The notes under the pieces: model-generated
What the model saw: the letters and a program-made list of their open reading frames with translations, nothing else
Databases searched by the model: none
Told to the model about the DNA's origin: nothing
Translations under genes and position numbers: made by a program
Assembly: GCA_035651655.1 (NCBI GenBank)
Contig: DASRFG010000011.1
Location: 17,234 to 81,233 of the forward strand
Origin: Terriglobales bacterium
GTDB taxonomy: Bacteria; Acidobacteriota; Terriglobia; Terriglobales; Acidobacteriaceae
Direction of reading: 5' to 3'
DNA length: 64,000 nucleotides
Shown: piece after piece, positions 18,226 through 26,110 of the stretch
Layout: each line of letters opens with the position of its first letter
How positions within the stretch are numbered: the first letter of the stretch is position 1

Positions 18226-20796
18226 CTAAAACTTGAACTCCAGGTTCACCTGCATGCGTCTACCCGGATGTGCCGCCACCGCCCGCCCGAAAAATGGTGA
18301 ACTCAGCGTACCAATATAGGTGTCGTCGTTTTCGTGGTTCAGTACGTTGAAGGACTGTAACGAGAGCGTCGCCATCGGCCCTTCCTTCTTCTTGCTGATT
18401 TGAAAATCGTGCGCCAGACTTAAATCCAGATTAACCAGACCGGGACCGTGCATCACATTACGCGGCAGTCCGAAAGGCCGGTCGTTAGCGATGCCATCGT
18501 GGTTATCATCCGCACCGGTTGTGATATTTACCGGCGTGCCCGAATATAAAGAAAGGGCTACTCCCAGGCTAACCAGTTTGGTCGCCTCCACCGAACCCAT
18601 CAGATCGAACTTGTGCCGCCGGTCAGAATCGGATCGCGCCCAGTCAGCGTTCGGAAAATAGCTGTTGCCAGGAAAGTATGTAATACCGCTGGTGTTGTTG
18701 TAGGTCTTGCTCAGGGTGTATTGTGCCTGCCCGGCAAAAAACTTGCTCGGTTTTCCGCGAAATGTTACTTCCAGTGAATTGCCCTTCTGGTAGCCTTCCG
18801 ACTCCATCTGCCGCACCTGGCCCAGCTGTGGATTGGGGAGCACGGTGAAATTGGGCGGTAGCGGTGCGTTGATATCGCGCGAGCGAAACGCATCTATGCG
18901 CCGCGAGCCCACGTAAGTTGCGCTGAGGGAACTTTTTTGCGTGAGCTGCCGCTCAACCCCGACGCTGTACTGCACGGTGTAGGGAATCCGCGCCCGCGGA
19001 TCGAGCACCACTACACTGGTTGGCTCCGCCGCCAATGAACCCGGCGAGACCGGGAACGTAGGATTCTCCACAATGAAGCGCAGCAGACTTGTGCCGTTGA
19101 AGTGCAGCAGGTCTGAAATGGGCCGCGGCCCGCTGCGGTCGTAGAAAACTCCCGCGCCCCCCCGGACAACGGTCTTGCTCTTCTCCGTCGGCGCCCAGGC
19201 GAATCCAAAGCGCGGCGCAAAGTTATTGGGATCGTTGTGAAAATAGTTCTGCCAGTAGTAGCGCATCCCCACCGACAACGACAAATTCGGCCGCAAGCGG
19301 ACCTTGTCTTCAATAACTCCGGCAAAATTCTCTTCCAGAAAAACCAGGTGTCCCTGGCCCCTCTGCTGCACGAAGAAAGACGGCCGCCGGGCTATGTAGT
19401 CCGCGATGCTGGCGAAGGAGTAGGTCCCGCCAAAATTGGTAAAGTTGTCTTCCCCGCGTCGGCTGATGTCCGGAATATCTACGCCAAACTTCAGTTCATG
19501 CTTGCCGCTGACATAAGTGAGTATGTCAGTGCCATCAAAGTGGTACTCGGTTCGCCTGCCATCCGCCTGGGCGCCCCCGACGGTGAATGCGCCTGCCACT
19601 ACGATGGCCGGCGCCGCACTCAGGCTGATCACCGGTCGATCGTAATGGCCGACCAGGAACCGCAACTGGTTAAGCATTTTGGGAGAAAACACGTGCCGGT
19701 AGCTGACGTTGATTTCGTGTTCCTGAAACACCTGCCTGGTTCCAGCCTCCGGCAAAACGGTTCCTCCTACGTTCTGATTTCGCTCGCTTTGCTTTTCGTA
19801 TGAGTACCCAATCCAGAACTGGTCGGCGCTGCCAAAATCGTGAAACACACGCCCCGAGCCAAAAAAGTGGTGCGTGGGCATGGGCACGTTTTGCGTGATG
19901 GGCCCGCTCGGTCCCTGCGCGACCACGATCGCTTGATCATCGTCCACGTCGCGGTCCAGCGAAAGCAGAAAGCTGGTTTTCTTGCTGTGGCCGAGCGGGC
20001 CACTCAGCGACCCTTCGTAATACTGCCGATGTTCCGAGGGCTTTACTACAGAGAACGGATTGCGGGCGTCAAATAGAGAGTCGCGGAACAGCAAGTTGAC
20101 CGTACCGTGAAAATTCGGGGTTCCTGGTTTCGTAATTATTTCGAGTCGCGCGCGCCCCGGACGCGAAAATAGGGCGGAGTAAGGATCCTGGTTGATCTTC
20201 ACTTCTTGTACCGCGGAAGGGGTCATGCCCGGGCCGTTTGCCTCTACGCCATTCACCACCAGCGTAACGCCATTGGTGCCCAGCGCGCTGTCGTCCAGGA
20301 ATCGGGAGAGCATAGTGACATAATCGTGATCGAATACCGGTACGCGATCGAGCGCGGCACGGTCAATCGAGTTCGCATTCTGGTTTTCGGAAATCTCCGT
20401 GCTCACTTGGGGGGCCGAGCCACCAGTTGCCGTCACCGTAAACTCCTGGCTCACTACCGCAAGGGGCATGACCACATTAATGGAGTTGCGGGCCTTCAAT
20501 CCAACCGTAACTTTCACCTTTGTCTCGCGAAAGCCCTCCTGCTGCACGTCAACCTGGTAAGCGCCGGGGGCCACGCTGATGAACCGGAATGTGCCGGCAT
20601 CTTTGCTCGAGGTTTGGCCCACTTGTTTGCCATCGGCCCGGTTCAGTGTCACCTGTGCTCCAACAATCGCGGCGCCCGAGGGATCCCGGACGTTTCCCGT
20701 GATCTCGTACGATGCCGCCCCGGGGTCGTTTTGAGCACGCGCGATTCCGCTGGCAAGCAGGGCAGTCAACAGGAGAGAGTTCACAAGGTATTTCAT
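18226..20796 (-). CDS. TonB-dependent receptor 2, Oar-like, with carboxypeptidase-regulatory domain
   Basis: Outer-membrane receptor of 856 residues when started at the ATG at 20796, which gives a clean signal peptide (MKYLVNSLLLTALLASGIARAQ). The frame is open up to 20880, but that part overlaps an operator and encodes no signal, so it is not used. A CarboxypepD_reg module (ITGNVRDPSGAAIVGAQVTLN) is followed by a plug (LDRVPVFDHDYVTMLSRFLDDS) and a barrel ending LEFKF. Barrel text includes PNADWARSDSDRRHKFDLMGSVEA and PFGLPRNVMHGPGLVNLDLS, common in this group. It is divergent from the response regulator gene, with shared CTTAA boxes between them, so regulation by that two-component system is plausible. 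Ligand unknown. Confidence 0.92.
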   Translation of the reverse strand: MKYLVNSLLLTALLASGIARAQNDPGAASYEITGNVRDPSGAAIVGAQVTLNRADGKQVGQTSSKDAGTFRFISVAPGAYQVDVQQEGFRETKVKVTVGLKARNSINVVMPLAVVSQEFTVTATGGSAPQVSTEISENQNANSIDRAALDRVPVFDHDYVTMLSRFLDDSALGTNGVTLVVNGVEANGPGMTPSAVQEVKINQDPYSALFSRPGRARLEIITKPGTPNFHGTVNLLFRDSLFDARNPFSVVKPSEHRQYYEGSLSGPLGHSKKTSFLLSLDRDVDDDQAIVVAQGPSGPITQNVPMPTHHFFGSGRVFHDFGSADQFWIGYSYEKQSERNQNVGGTVLPEAGTRQVFQEHEINVSYRHVFSPKMLNQLRFLVGHYDRPVISLSAAPAIVVAGAFTVGGAQADGRRTEYHFDGTDILTYVSGKHELKFGVDIPDISRRGEDNFTNFGGTYSFASIADYIARRPSFFVQQRGQGHLVFLEENFAGVIEDKVRLRPNLSLSVGMRYYWQNYFHNDPNNFAPRFGFAWAPTEKSKTVVRGGAGVFYDRSGPRPISDLLHFNGTSLLRFIVENPTFPVSPGSLAAEPTSVVVLDPRARIPYTVQYSVGVERQLTQKSSLSATYVGSRRIDAFRSRDINAPLPPNFTVLPNPQLGQVRQMESEGYQKGNSLEVTFRGKPSKFFAGQAQYTLSKTYNNTSGITYFPGNSYFPNADWARSDSDRRHKFDLMGSVEATKLVSLGVALSLYSGTPVNITTGADDNHDGIANDRPFGLPRNVMHGPGLVNLDLSLAHDFQISKKKEGPMATLSLQSFNVLNHENDDTYIGTLSSPFFGRAVAAHPGRRMQVNLEFKF

Positions 20797-20857
20797 CGCG
20801 GGACGATCTAAAACACCCATTGTAATTTCTTGCGGCACACCCATGGTTACAGTCTTT

Positions 20858-20890
20858 TTAAGATTTACGTCATTAAGCAAAGCTTAAGCC
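20858..20890. promoter_or_regulatory. CTTAA/TTAAG direct-repeat operator between TonB receptor 2 and response regulator
   Basis: Three TTAAG boxes start at 20858, 20873 and 20884. On the minus strand the last two read GCTTAAGCTTTGCTTAATG, almost the same as 23276-23294 upstream of the tolC operon. An 11-base spacing of direct repeats suits OmpR-family regulators. Function is inferred. Confidence 0.55.
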
Positions 20891-20963
20891 TCACCCAAGT
20901 AGCCTTTGTCTGCTTGAATGAACGTTTTCACAGCCGGATAATGCAAGTAAGGTCACAGAAACC

Positions 20964-21635
20964 ATGCGTGTCCTGGTCATAGAGGATGAACACCGACTAG
21001 CCGAGAACATCGCTCGCAGCTTGAAAGACAACGCCTCCTGGGCGGTTGACATTGCTTTAGACGGCGAGAACGGTCTCTTCATGGCGGAATCCGGCTCTTA
21101 TGACCTGATCGTGCTCGATCTGATGCTTCCCAAGCTCGACGGTCTCCAACTCTTGCAACGTTTTCGCAAACAGGGCTACAAGACCCCGGTTCTGGTGCTG
21201 ACTGCCAGGGACGAAAAGGAATCTATTGTCCGATTGCTAAATGCCGGCGCCGATGACTATCTTTCCAAGCCCTTCGACCTCGGCGAATTCATGGCCCGCG
21301 CTAAAGCGCTGGTGCGTCGCGGCAAAGACCAGCATTCGCCACTGCTCGCAGTAGCCGACCTGGAGGTAAACACCGTAGAACGCTCGGTGCGGCGCACCGG
21401 AAAGAACATCACGCTTACACCTATGGAATATCGGGTCTTGGAGTACTTGGCGCATCGCCCGCGCGCCGTGGTTTCCAAGACCGAATTGCTGGAGCACTTA
21501 TACGACTACAATTGGGAGAAGTTCAGCAATGTCATCGAAGTCTATATCTCCGGGCTGCGCCGTAAAATAGATGATGGCGCGACCGTGAAGTTGATCCACA
21601 CCTTGCGCGGACAGGGCTATTCGCTACGCGCCTAA
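20964..21635 (+). CDS. OmpR/PhoB-family response regulator
   Basis: Two-component response regulator, 223 residues. The receiver domain (1-118) has the acidic pocket E7-D8, phosphoacceptor D52 (LIVLDLMLP), the conserved Thr (VLTARD) and Lys (YLSKPFD). The C-terminal winged-helix DNA-binding domain (125-222) includes ITLTPMEYRVLEYLAHRPRAVVSKTELLEHLYDYNWEKFSNVIEVYISGLRRKI. It resembles the QseB/PmrA/CopR group. The kinase gene begins 36 bases downstream. Candidate targets are the divergent TonB receptor 2 gene and the TolC-adaptor-RND operon, because the same direct-repeat element occurs before both. The inducing signal is unknown. Confidence 0.95.
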   Translation: MRVLVIEDEHRLAENIARSLKDNASWAVDIALDGENGLFMAESGSYDLIVLDLMLPKLDGLQLLQRFRKQGYKTPVLVLTARDEKESIVRLLNAGADDYLSKPFDLGEFMARAKALVRRGKDQHSPLLAVADLEVNTVERSVRRTGKNITLTPMEYRVLEYLAHRPRAVVSKTELLEHLYDYNWEKFSNVIEVYISGLRRKIDDGATVKLIHTLRGQGYSLRA

Positions 21636-21670
21636 GTGCATCAGCGACATAACGCAACAGGATCGTTACC

Positions 21671-23146
21671 TTGAAGAAACTTTCACTGACCGGACGCTTG
21701 ACCGCAGTTGTCGTCGGCTCTCAATTTCTGCTGGCGATCGGCCTCGTTCTGGTCGGGATGCTGTATCTTCGCGAGGAATTGCTTTCCGGTCTCGACCTGA
21801 ACTTGCAAGGCCGCGCTCATAGAGTGGCGGCCCTGGCCTACTACGCCCCCAAAAGCCAGACAAAATTGTTATTTGATGCGGACGAGTCGCCGGCCCCCTC
21901 CGACCCTGCTCATCCTGACATGTATCAGATCACCAGCGAAAGGCTAGGTTTTGAAAACCACACGCAGAATTTCAACTCCGCCCTTCCCCAGAAGCTTGCT
22001 TCGCGTCGGACCAAGAACTTCAAGTGGAACGGTGTCCCCTATCGCGCGGTAGTTCTGCGCAATCTTGCTATCCGCGATCCCCAGCCGGAGATTGTCGGAA
22101 TGCCGGATGCCACGCTAACCGTGATCTATGCTGCTCCGACCCTTGCGATTGATCGCGAAGTGGCGGAGGTGGGCTTCGGTGTGGCCAGTGCGAGTATCTT
22201 CATTCTGGCGCTTACCGGGTTTCTTGCTTCCTGGGCCTTGCGGCGCGGGCTATCCCCCCTGCGCGACCTGGCCAGCCGAGCGGGCTCAATTTCCGTGAGC
22301 AACTGGGAATTCCGCCCTTCTCCGGAGGCACTTGACGCTCCCGAATTGGCCCCACTCACCCAGGCGATCCAGACTGTGCTTGCCCGACTGGAAAAGTCTT
22401 TTACTCAGCAACGTGGATTTCTGGCCGACGCAGCCCATGAACTCAAGACCTCCGTCGCGATTGTGAAATCCACCTTCCAGTCCTTGCTGCAATCCCCGCG
22501 CTCGCCTCAGGAGTATCGGGAGGGGCTGCAGCAGCTCCTCGAAGACGTGGAACGCCTCGAAGATCTGCTCAACCGCATGCTTCGCCTCGCCCGCGCCGAG
22601 CAGTGGGCCGCCGAAGGACTCCAAGGTCAGTTCGACAATACCGACATTACTTCCACCTGTGAGATGGCGATCGCGCGCATCAAGTCCCTGGCTGCTTCGC
22701 GAGACGTTAAGGTCGAGCTGGTGGCTAACGGCACCGCCGAGCTACCCGCCGATCCCGCCGACCTGGAGCTGGTTTGGGTGAATCTGCTGGAGAATGCAAT
22801 TCAACACAGCCCCGCAGGATCTGCTGTGCGCTTGCGCCTTGAAGTCGAAACCGTATCGGCATGCGTCAGTGTGGAAGATTCCGGAGTGGGCATAGCGCCC
22901 GACCAACTGCCGTATATTTTTGAGCGCTTTCGACGCGGCGATCCTTCGCGCGCTCGAGCAACCGGTGGTTTCGGCCTGGGCCTCGCTATTGCTAAGGCGA
23001 TCGTGGACGCCTACCGCGGAAACATCACCGCCTCCAGCGTTCTCGGTCAAGGGACCCGGATCTCGGTACAATTGCCGCTGGTTCGCGATGCAAAGCCGAA
23101 TGCCAATCGTGAGCCCGTTTCCGTCACCGAAGATTCCCTCGCATAA
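21671..23146 (+). CDS. sensor histidine kinase paired with the upstream response regulator
   Basis: Membrane histidine kinase, 491 residues, starting at a TTG. Two membrane spans (residues about 12-32 and 170-190) enclose a periplasmic sensor region of about 135 residues with no recognised domain. A HAMP-like linker follows (RRGLSPLRDLASRAGSIS). The phosphoacceptor is H256 in AAHELKTSVAIVKS, slightly different from the usual HELRTPL. The ATPase motifs are N-box WVNLLENAIQHSP, G1 VEDSGVGIAPDQLPYIFERF and G2 GGFGLGLAIAKAIV. It should phosphorylate the regulator encoded just upstream. The adjacent efflux operon suggests a toxic compound, metal or envelope signal, but nothing in the sensor domain identifies it. 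Confidence 0.95.
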   Translation: MKKLSLTGRLTAVVVGSQFLLAIGLVLVGMLYLREELLSGLDLNLQGRAHRVAALAYYAPKSQTKLLFDADESPAPSDPAHPDMYQITSERLGFENHTQNFNSALPQKLASRRTKNFKWNGVPYRAVVLRNLAIRDPQPEIVGMPDATLTVIYAAPTLAIDREVAEVGFGVASASIFILALTGFLASWALRRGLSPLRDLASRAGSISVSNWEFRPSPEALDAPELAPLTQAIQTVLARLEKSFTQQRGFLADAAHELKTSVAIVKSTFQSLLQSPRSPQEYREGLQQLLEDVERLEDLLNRMLRLARAEQWAAEGLQGQFDNTDITSTCEMAIARIKSLAASRDVKVELVANGTAELPADPADLELVWVNLLENAIQHSPAGSAVRLRLEVETVSACVSVEDSGVGIAPDQLPYIFERFRRGDPSRARATGGFGLGLAIAKAIVDAYRGNITASSVLGQGTRISVQLPLVRDAKPNANREPVSVTEDSLA

Positions 23147-23255
23147 CCTAATCTCTTGTGCAAGAAATTGCACCATCGGTTGTCTGGATGACACCGTCTC
23201 AGTCGCCCGTTTCTGCATCTCTCTGTTCTTTTGGGCTTCTAAATCACTGGCATAG

Positions 23256-23295
23256 CTTAACGAAGTTTCACTTTCGCTTAAGCTTTCCTTAATCC
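23256..23295. promoter_or_regulatory. CTTAA direct-repeat operator upstream of the tolC efflux operon
   Basis: CTTAA boxes start at 23256, 23277 and 23288. The last pair (GCTTAAGCTTTCCTTAATC) differs at two positions from the element between TonB receptor 2 and the response regulator. It lies about 70 bases upstream of the chosen tolC-like start. Confidence 0.55.
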
Positions 23296-23299
23296 GTGG

Positions 23300-23311
23300 C
23301 ACTGTACAGTG
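23300..23311. promoter_or_regulatory. 12-bp perfect palindrome upstream of tolC-like gene
   Basis: CACTGTACAGTG is a perfect 12-base palindrome directly after the CTTAA operator and before the ribosome binding site. It could bind a dimeric repressor, but a chance occurrence is not excluded. Confidence 0.3.
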
Positions 23312-23364
23312 TTGCTGTATTTCGGCGACTGCAGCCAACCGAGGCCTCGCGAGGAGACAGGCAA

Positions 23365-24738
23365 GTGCAGAAATGCTTACCAAAAGTCCTGACTGGAACA
23401 GTCGCGCTCATTTTGAGCGCCGTTGCGGTTTCGGCGCAAACCGCGCAACCCACTGTGTTGTCCGCTGCCACCGGCCAAACTGCTTCCTCATCGCCGCAGA
23501 ATCCCGATCAACCGCTGGTCTTGACTTTGCAGGACGCCCTCCAGCGGGCCAAGGCCAACAGTCCGCAATTTCAATCCGCGCTCACTGATCAGGGGCTGGC
23601 CCACGAGGACAAAGTTCAAGCCCGCGCCCTGCTGCTGCCCAGCGTCAACTACAACATGCAATATCTCTACACCCAGGGAAACGGTATTCCCGGCGGCCCT
23701 GGACGCTTCATCGCTAACAATGGCGTGCACGAATACCTCGCCCAAGGCAACGCGCACCAAGTGCTTTCGGTAGTGGATTTTGCCGACTTCCGCCGCACCC
23801 AGGCCCTCGAGGCAGTTGCCAAAGCCCGGGCACAAATCGCAGCTCGCGGTTTGGTGGTCACAGTGGTTCAAACCTACTATGCCATGGTGGTGGCGCAACG
23901 AAAATACGGGACCGCTCAACAGGCCGCCAGTGAGGGTCAGCGCTTCTTTACCATCAGCCGGCAATTGGAGCAGGGCGGGGAAGTGGCGCATTCCGACGTT
24001 GTGAAAGCGGAAATTCAGTATCAGCAAGTACAGCGCGACCTTCAGGAAGCACAGCTGGCAATGCAGAGGACCCGGCTGGAATTGTCCGTCTTGTTGTTCC
24101 CCAACTTTACGGAAAACTTCAGTGTGGTTGACGACCTGCGATTGCCAGATCCGCTGCTGCCGTTCGCTGAAGTTGAAGCCCTGGCTGGTCGTAAGAATCC
24201 GGATTTGCAGGCGGCTATTTATAGCCTGCGCGCGGCAAATAGCGAGGTCACTGCCGCCCGCGCCGGGTATTTACCAGCGCTCACCTTCGATTATTTTTAC
24301 GGAATTGACGCTCCCCAGTTTGCGGTTCGCGATTTTGAGGGCAGAAGAAATCTCGGCTATGCAGCGACTGCCTCCCTGACTCTACCGATTTGGAATTGGG
24401 GATCAACCCAAAGCAAGGTCAAGCAAGCCGACTTGCGCCGTCGTCTCGCGCGCGTCGAGTTGAGCGCCGCCCAGCGGACTTTGCTCGCCAACTTGCGTAC
24501 CTTCTATAGCGAGGCACAGATTGCACGCGCCGAACTAGAGTCATTGGCGCGTTCTGCAGAGCTGGCCGCCGAGAGCTTGCGGCTGACCACTTTGCGGTAT
24601 CAGGGCGGGGAAGCCACCGTGCTTGAAGTGGTGGACGCGCAGAATACGTTGACCGTGGCGCGCAACGCGTATGACGATGGTCAGGCCCGCTTCCGGCTGG
24701 CGCTCGCCAACTTGCAAACGCTAACCGGAACCTTCTGA
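23365..24738 (+). CDS. TolC-family outer-membrane efflux protein
   Basis: Outer-membrane channel of a tripartite efflux pump, 457 residues from the GTG at 23365. This start has a GAGGAG site 8 bases upstream and gives a signal peptide (VQKCLPKVLTGTVALILSAVAVSAQ); a longer frame begins at 23296 but lacks these features. The OEP fold appears as two long helical repeats: LQDALQRAKANSPQFQSALTD and later EVEALAGRKNPDLQAAIYSLRAANSEVTAARAGYLPAL. The ending LRLTTLRYQGGEATVLEVVDAQNTLTVAR is a family hallmark. The adaptor gene starts 7 bases after the stop. Likely controlled by the upstream two-component system through the CTTAA boxes. Confidence 0.93.
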   Translation: MQKCLPKVLTGTVALILSAVAVSAQTAQPTVLSAATGQTASSSPQNPDQPLVLTLQDALQRAKANSPQFQSALTDQGLAHEDKVQARALLLPSVNYNMQYLYTQGNGIPGGPGRFIANNGVHEYLAQGNAHQVLSVVDFADFRRTQALEAVAKARAQIAARGLVVTVVQTYYAMVVAQRKYGTAQQAASEGQRFFTISRQLEQGGEVAHSDVVKAEIQYQQVQRDLQEAQLAMQRTRLELSVLLFPNFTENFSVVDDLRLPDPLLPFAEVEALAGRKNPDLQAAIYSLRAANSEVTAARAGYLPALTFDYFYGIDAPQFAVRDFEGRRNLGYAATASLTLPIWNWGSTQSKVKQADLRRRLARVELSAAQRTLLANLRTFYSEAQIARAELESLARSAELAAESLRLTTLRYQGGEATVLEVVDAQNTLTVARNAYDDGQARFRLALANLQTLTGTF

Positions 24739-24745
24739 AAACCAC

Positions 24746-26101
24746 ATGAATAAAACTCAAAATCGCGCAGTGCTAACCATCGGCCACGAAAGACGATTGT
24801 TCCCCTGCATCTCGGCAATCGGAATTATGTTGGCGGTTCTTGCCTGGTCGGGCTGTTCGGGCGAGGAAAAGCCGCCAGAACCTGTTGTCAACGTGCAAGC
24901 CGCCGCGGCGCAGCAGAAGACCATTCAGCGCACCGTAACCTCGGAGGCCGTCTTGTTCCCCCTGCACCAGGCAGCCATAGTGCCCAAGATCACCGCTCCC
25001 GTCCGAAAGTTTTACGTCAATCGGGGGAATCACGTTCGTGCTGGCCAGTTGCTCGCCGTCCTTGAAAACCGTGATCTCTCCGCCGGCGCCGTTCAGAGCA
25101 AGGGAGAGTACGAGCAAGCCGAGGCTTCTTACACCACTTCTACCGGCGCCAGCATTCCCGAAGAAATGCGCAAGGCCGAGTTGGACGAGAGCACAGCCAA
25201 ACAGAACCTCGATGCCGAGGAAAAACTTTTCGAGAGCCGGCAGAAGCTCTTCGAACAAGGTGCGCTGCCGCGGAAGGATTTAGACCAGGCTCGGGTCGCG
25301 CTGGCCCAGGCAAAAAGCCAATACGACATAGCCCATCAGCACTTGGAAGCACTGTTAAAAGTCAGCCACGCGCAAGCCTTGAAGGCTGCCACGGGGCAGC
25401 TTACTGCTGCAAAAGGAAAATATCAGGGCGCAGCAGCCCTCTTGAGTTACTCCGAAATACGCAGTCCCATCAACGGCCTTATCACTGATCGTCCGATTTA
25501 CCCGGGCGAAACGCCTGCGGCAGGCATGCCCCTGCTCATGGTGATGGATACTTCGTCGGTCATTGCCAAGGCGCATATCCCCCAGGAAGAAGCGGCGCTC
25601 CTCAAAGTCGGTGACCCGGGAACCATTACCGCCGCCGGCGTGGAGGACGAATTGAAAGGCAAAGTCACTGTAGTCAGCCCGGCACTCGATCCCAATAGCA
25701 CGACGGTTGAGGTCTGGGTGCAAGCGCGAAACCCGAAGGGACAGCTCAAACCCGGCTCCAGCGTGCAGGTTTCAATGTTGGCGGAAGTTCTTCCCAATGC
25801 AGTGACCATTCCGGCCACCGCGCTTCTCACCGAATCCGACGGGACTACCTCCGTCATGGTGGTGGGCGATGACGGCCGGGCGCACCAGCGCGATGTAAAG
25901 CCCGGCGTAAAGCAGGGGGATGAATTGCAGATCGCAGAAGGTCTGAAACCTGGCGAGCGGGTAGTTACGGTTGGTGCTTATGGCTTGCCCGATAACACTA
26001 AGGTGCGCATCGAGGCAGCAAGCGCTCAAAATGCTGAACCAGACAAGCCCAAAAAAGGGGACGCTGGCAAAGACGAAAAGGACGCCAAGGACGAGAAATA
26101 A
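24746..26101 (+). CDS. RND efflux periplasmic adaptor (membrane fusion) lipoprotein
   Basis: Adaptor subunit, 451 residues, linking the RND pump to the TolC-like channel. The N-terminus has a lipobox (VLAWSGC, C37), so it is probably lipid-anchored to the inner membrane. A lipoyl/barrel-sandwich segment (VPKITAPVRKFYVNRGNHVRAGQLLAVLENRDL) is followed by a long coiled-coil hairpin (about 100-220) and the second lipoyl half (LLSYSEIRSPINGLITDRPIYPGETPAAGMPLLMVMD). The C-terminal tail is a charged Lys/Asp/Glu stretch (DAGKDEKDAKDEK) not typical of the family. It is the middle gene of a three-gene operon with 7- and 9-base gaps. Substrate class is not resolved. Confidence 0.93.
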   Translation: MNKTQNRAVLTIGHERRLFPCISAIGIMLAVLAWSGCSGEEKPPEPVVNVQAAAAQQKTIQRTVTSEAVLFPLHQAAIVPKITAPVRKFYVNRGNHVRAGQLLAVLENRDLSAGAVQSKGEYEQAEASYTTSTGASIPEEMRKAELDESTAKQNLDAEEKLFESRQKLFEQGALPRKDLDQARVALAQAKSQYDIAHQHLEALLKVSHAQALKAATGQLTAAKGKYQGAAALLSYSEIRSPINGLITDRPIYPGETPAAGMPLLMVMDTSSVIAKAHIPQEEAALLKVGDPGTITAAGVEDELKGKVTVVSPALDPNSTTVEVWVQARNPKGQLKPGSSVQVSMLAEVLPNAVTIPATALLTESDGTTSVMVVGDDGRAHQRDVKPGVKQGDELQIAEGLKPGERVVTVGAYGLPDNTKVRIEAASAQNAEPDKPKKGDAGKDEKDAKDEK

Positions 26102-26110
26102 CGCCAACCC

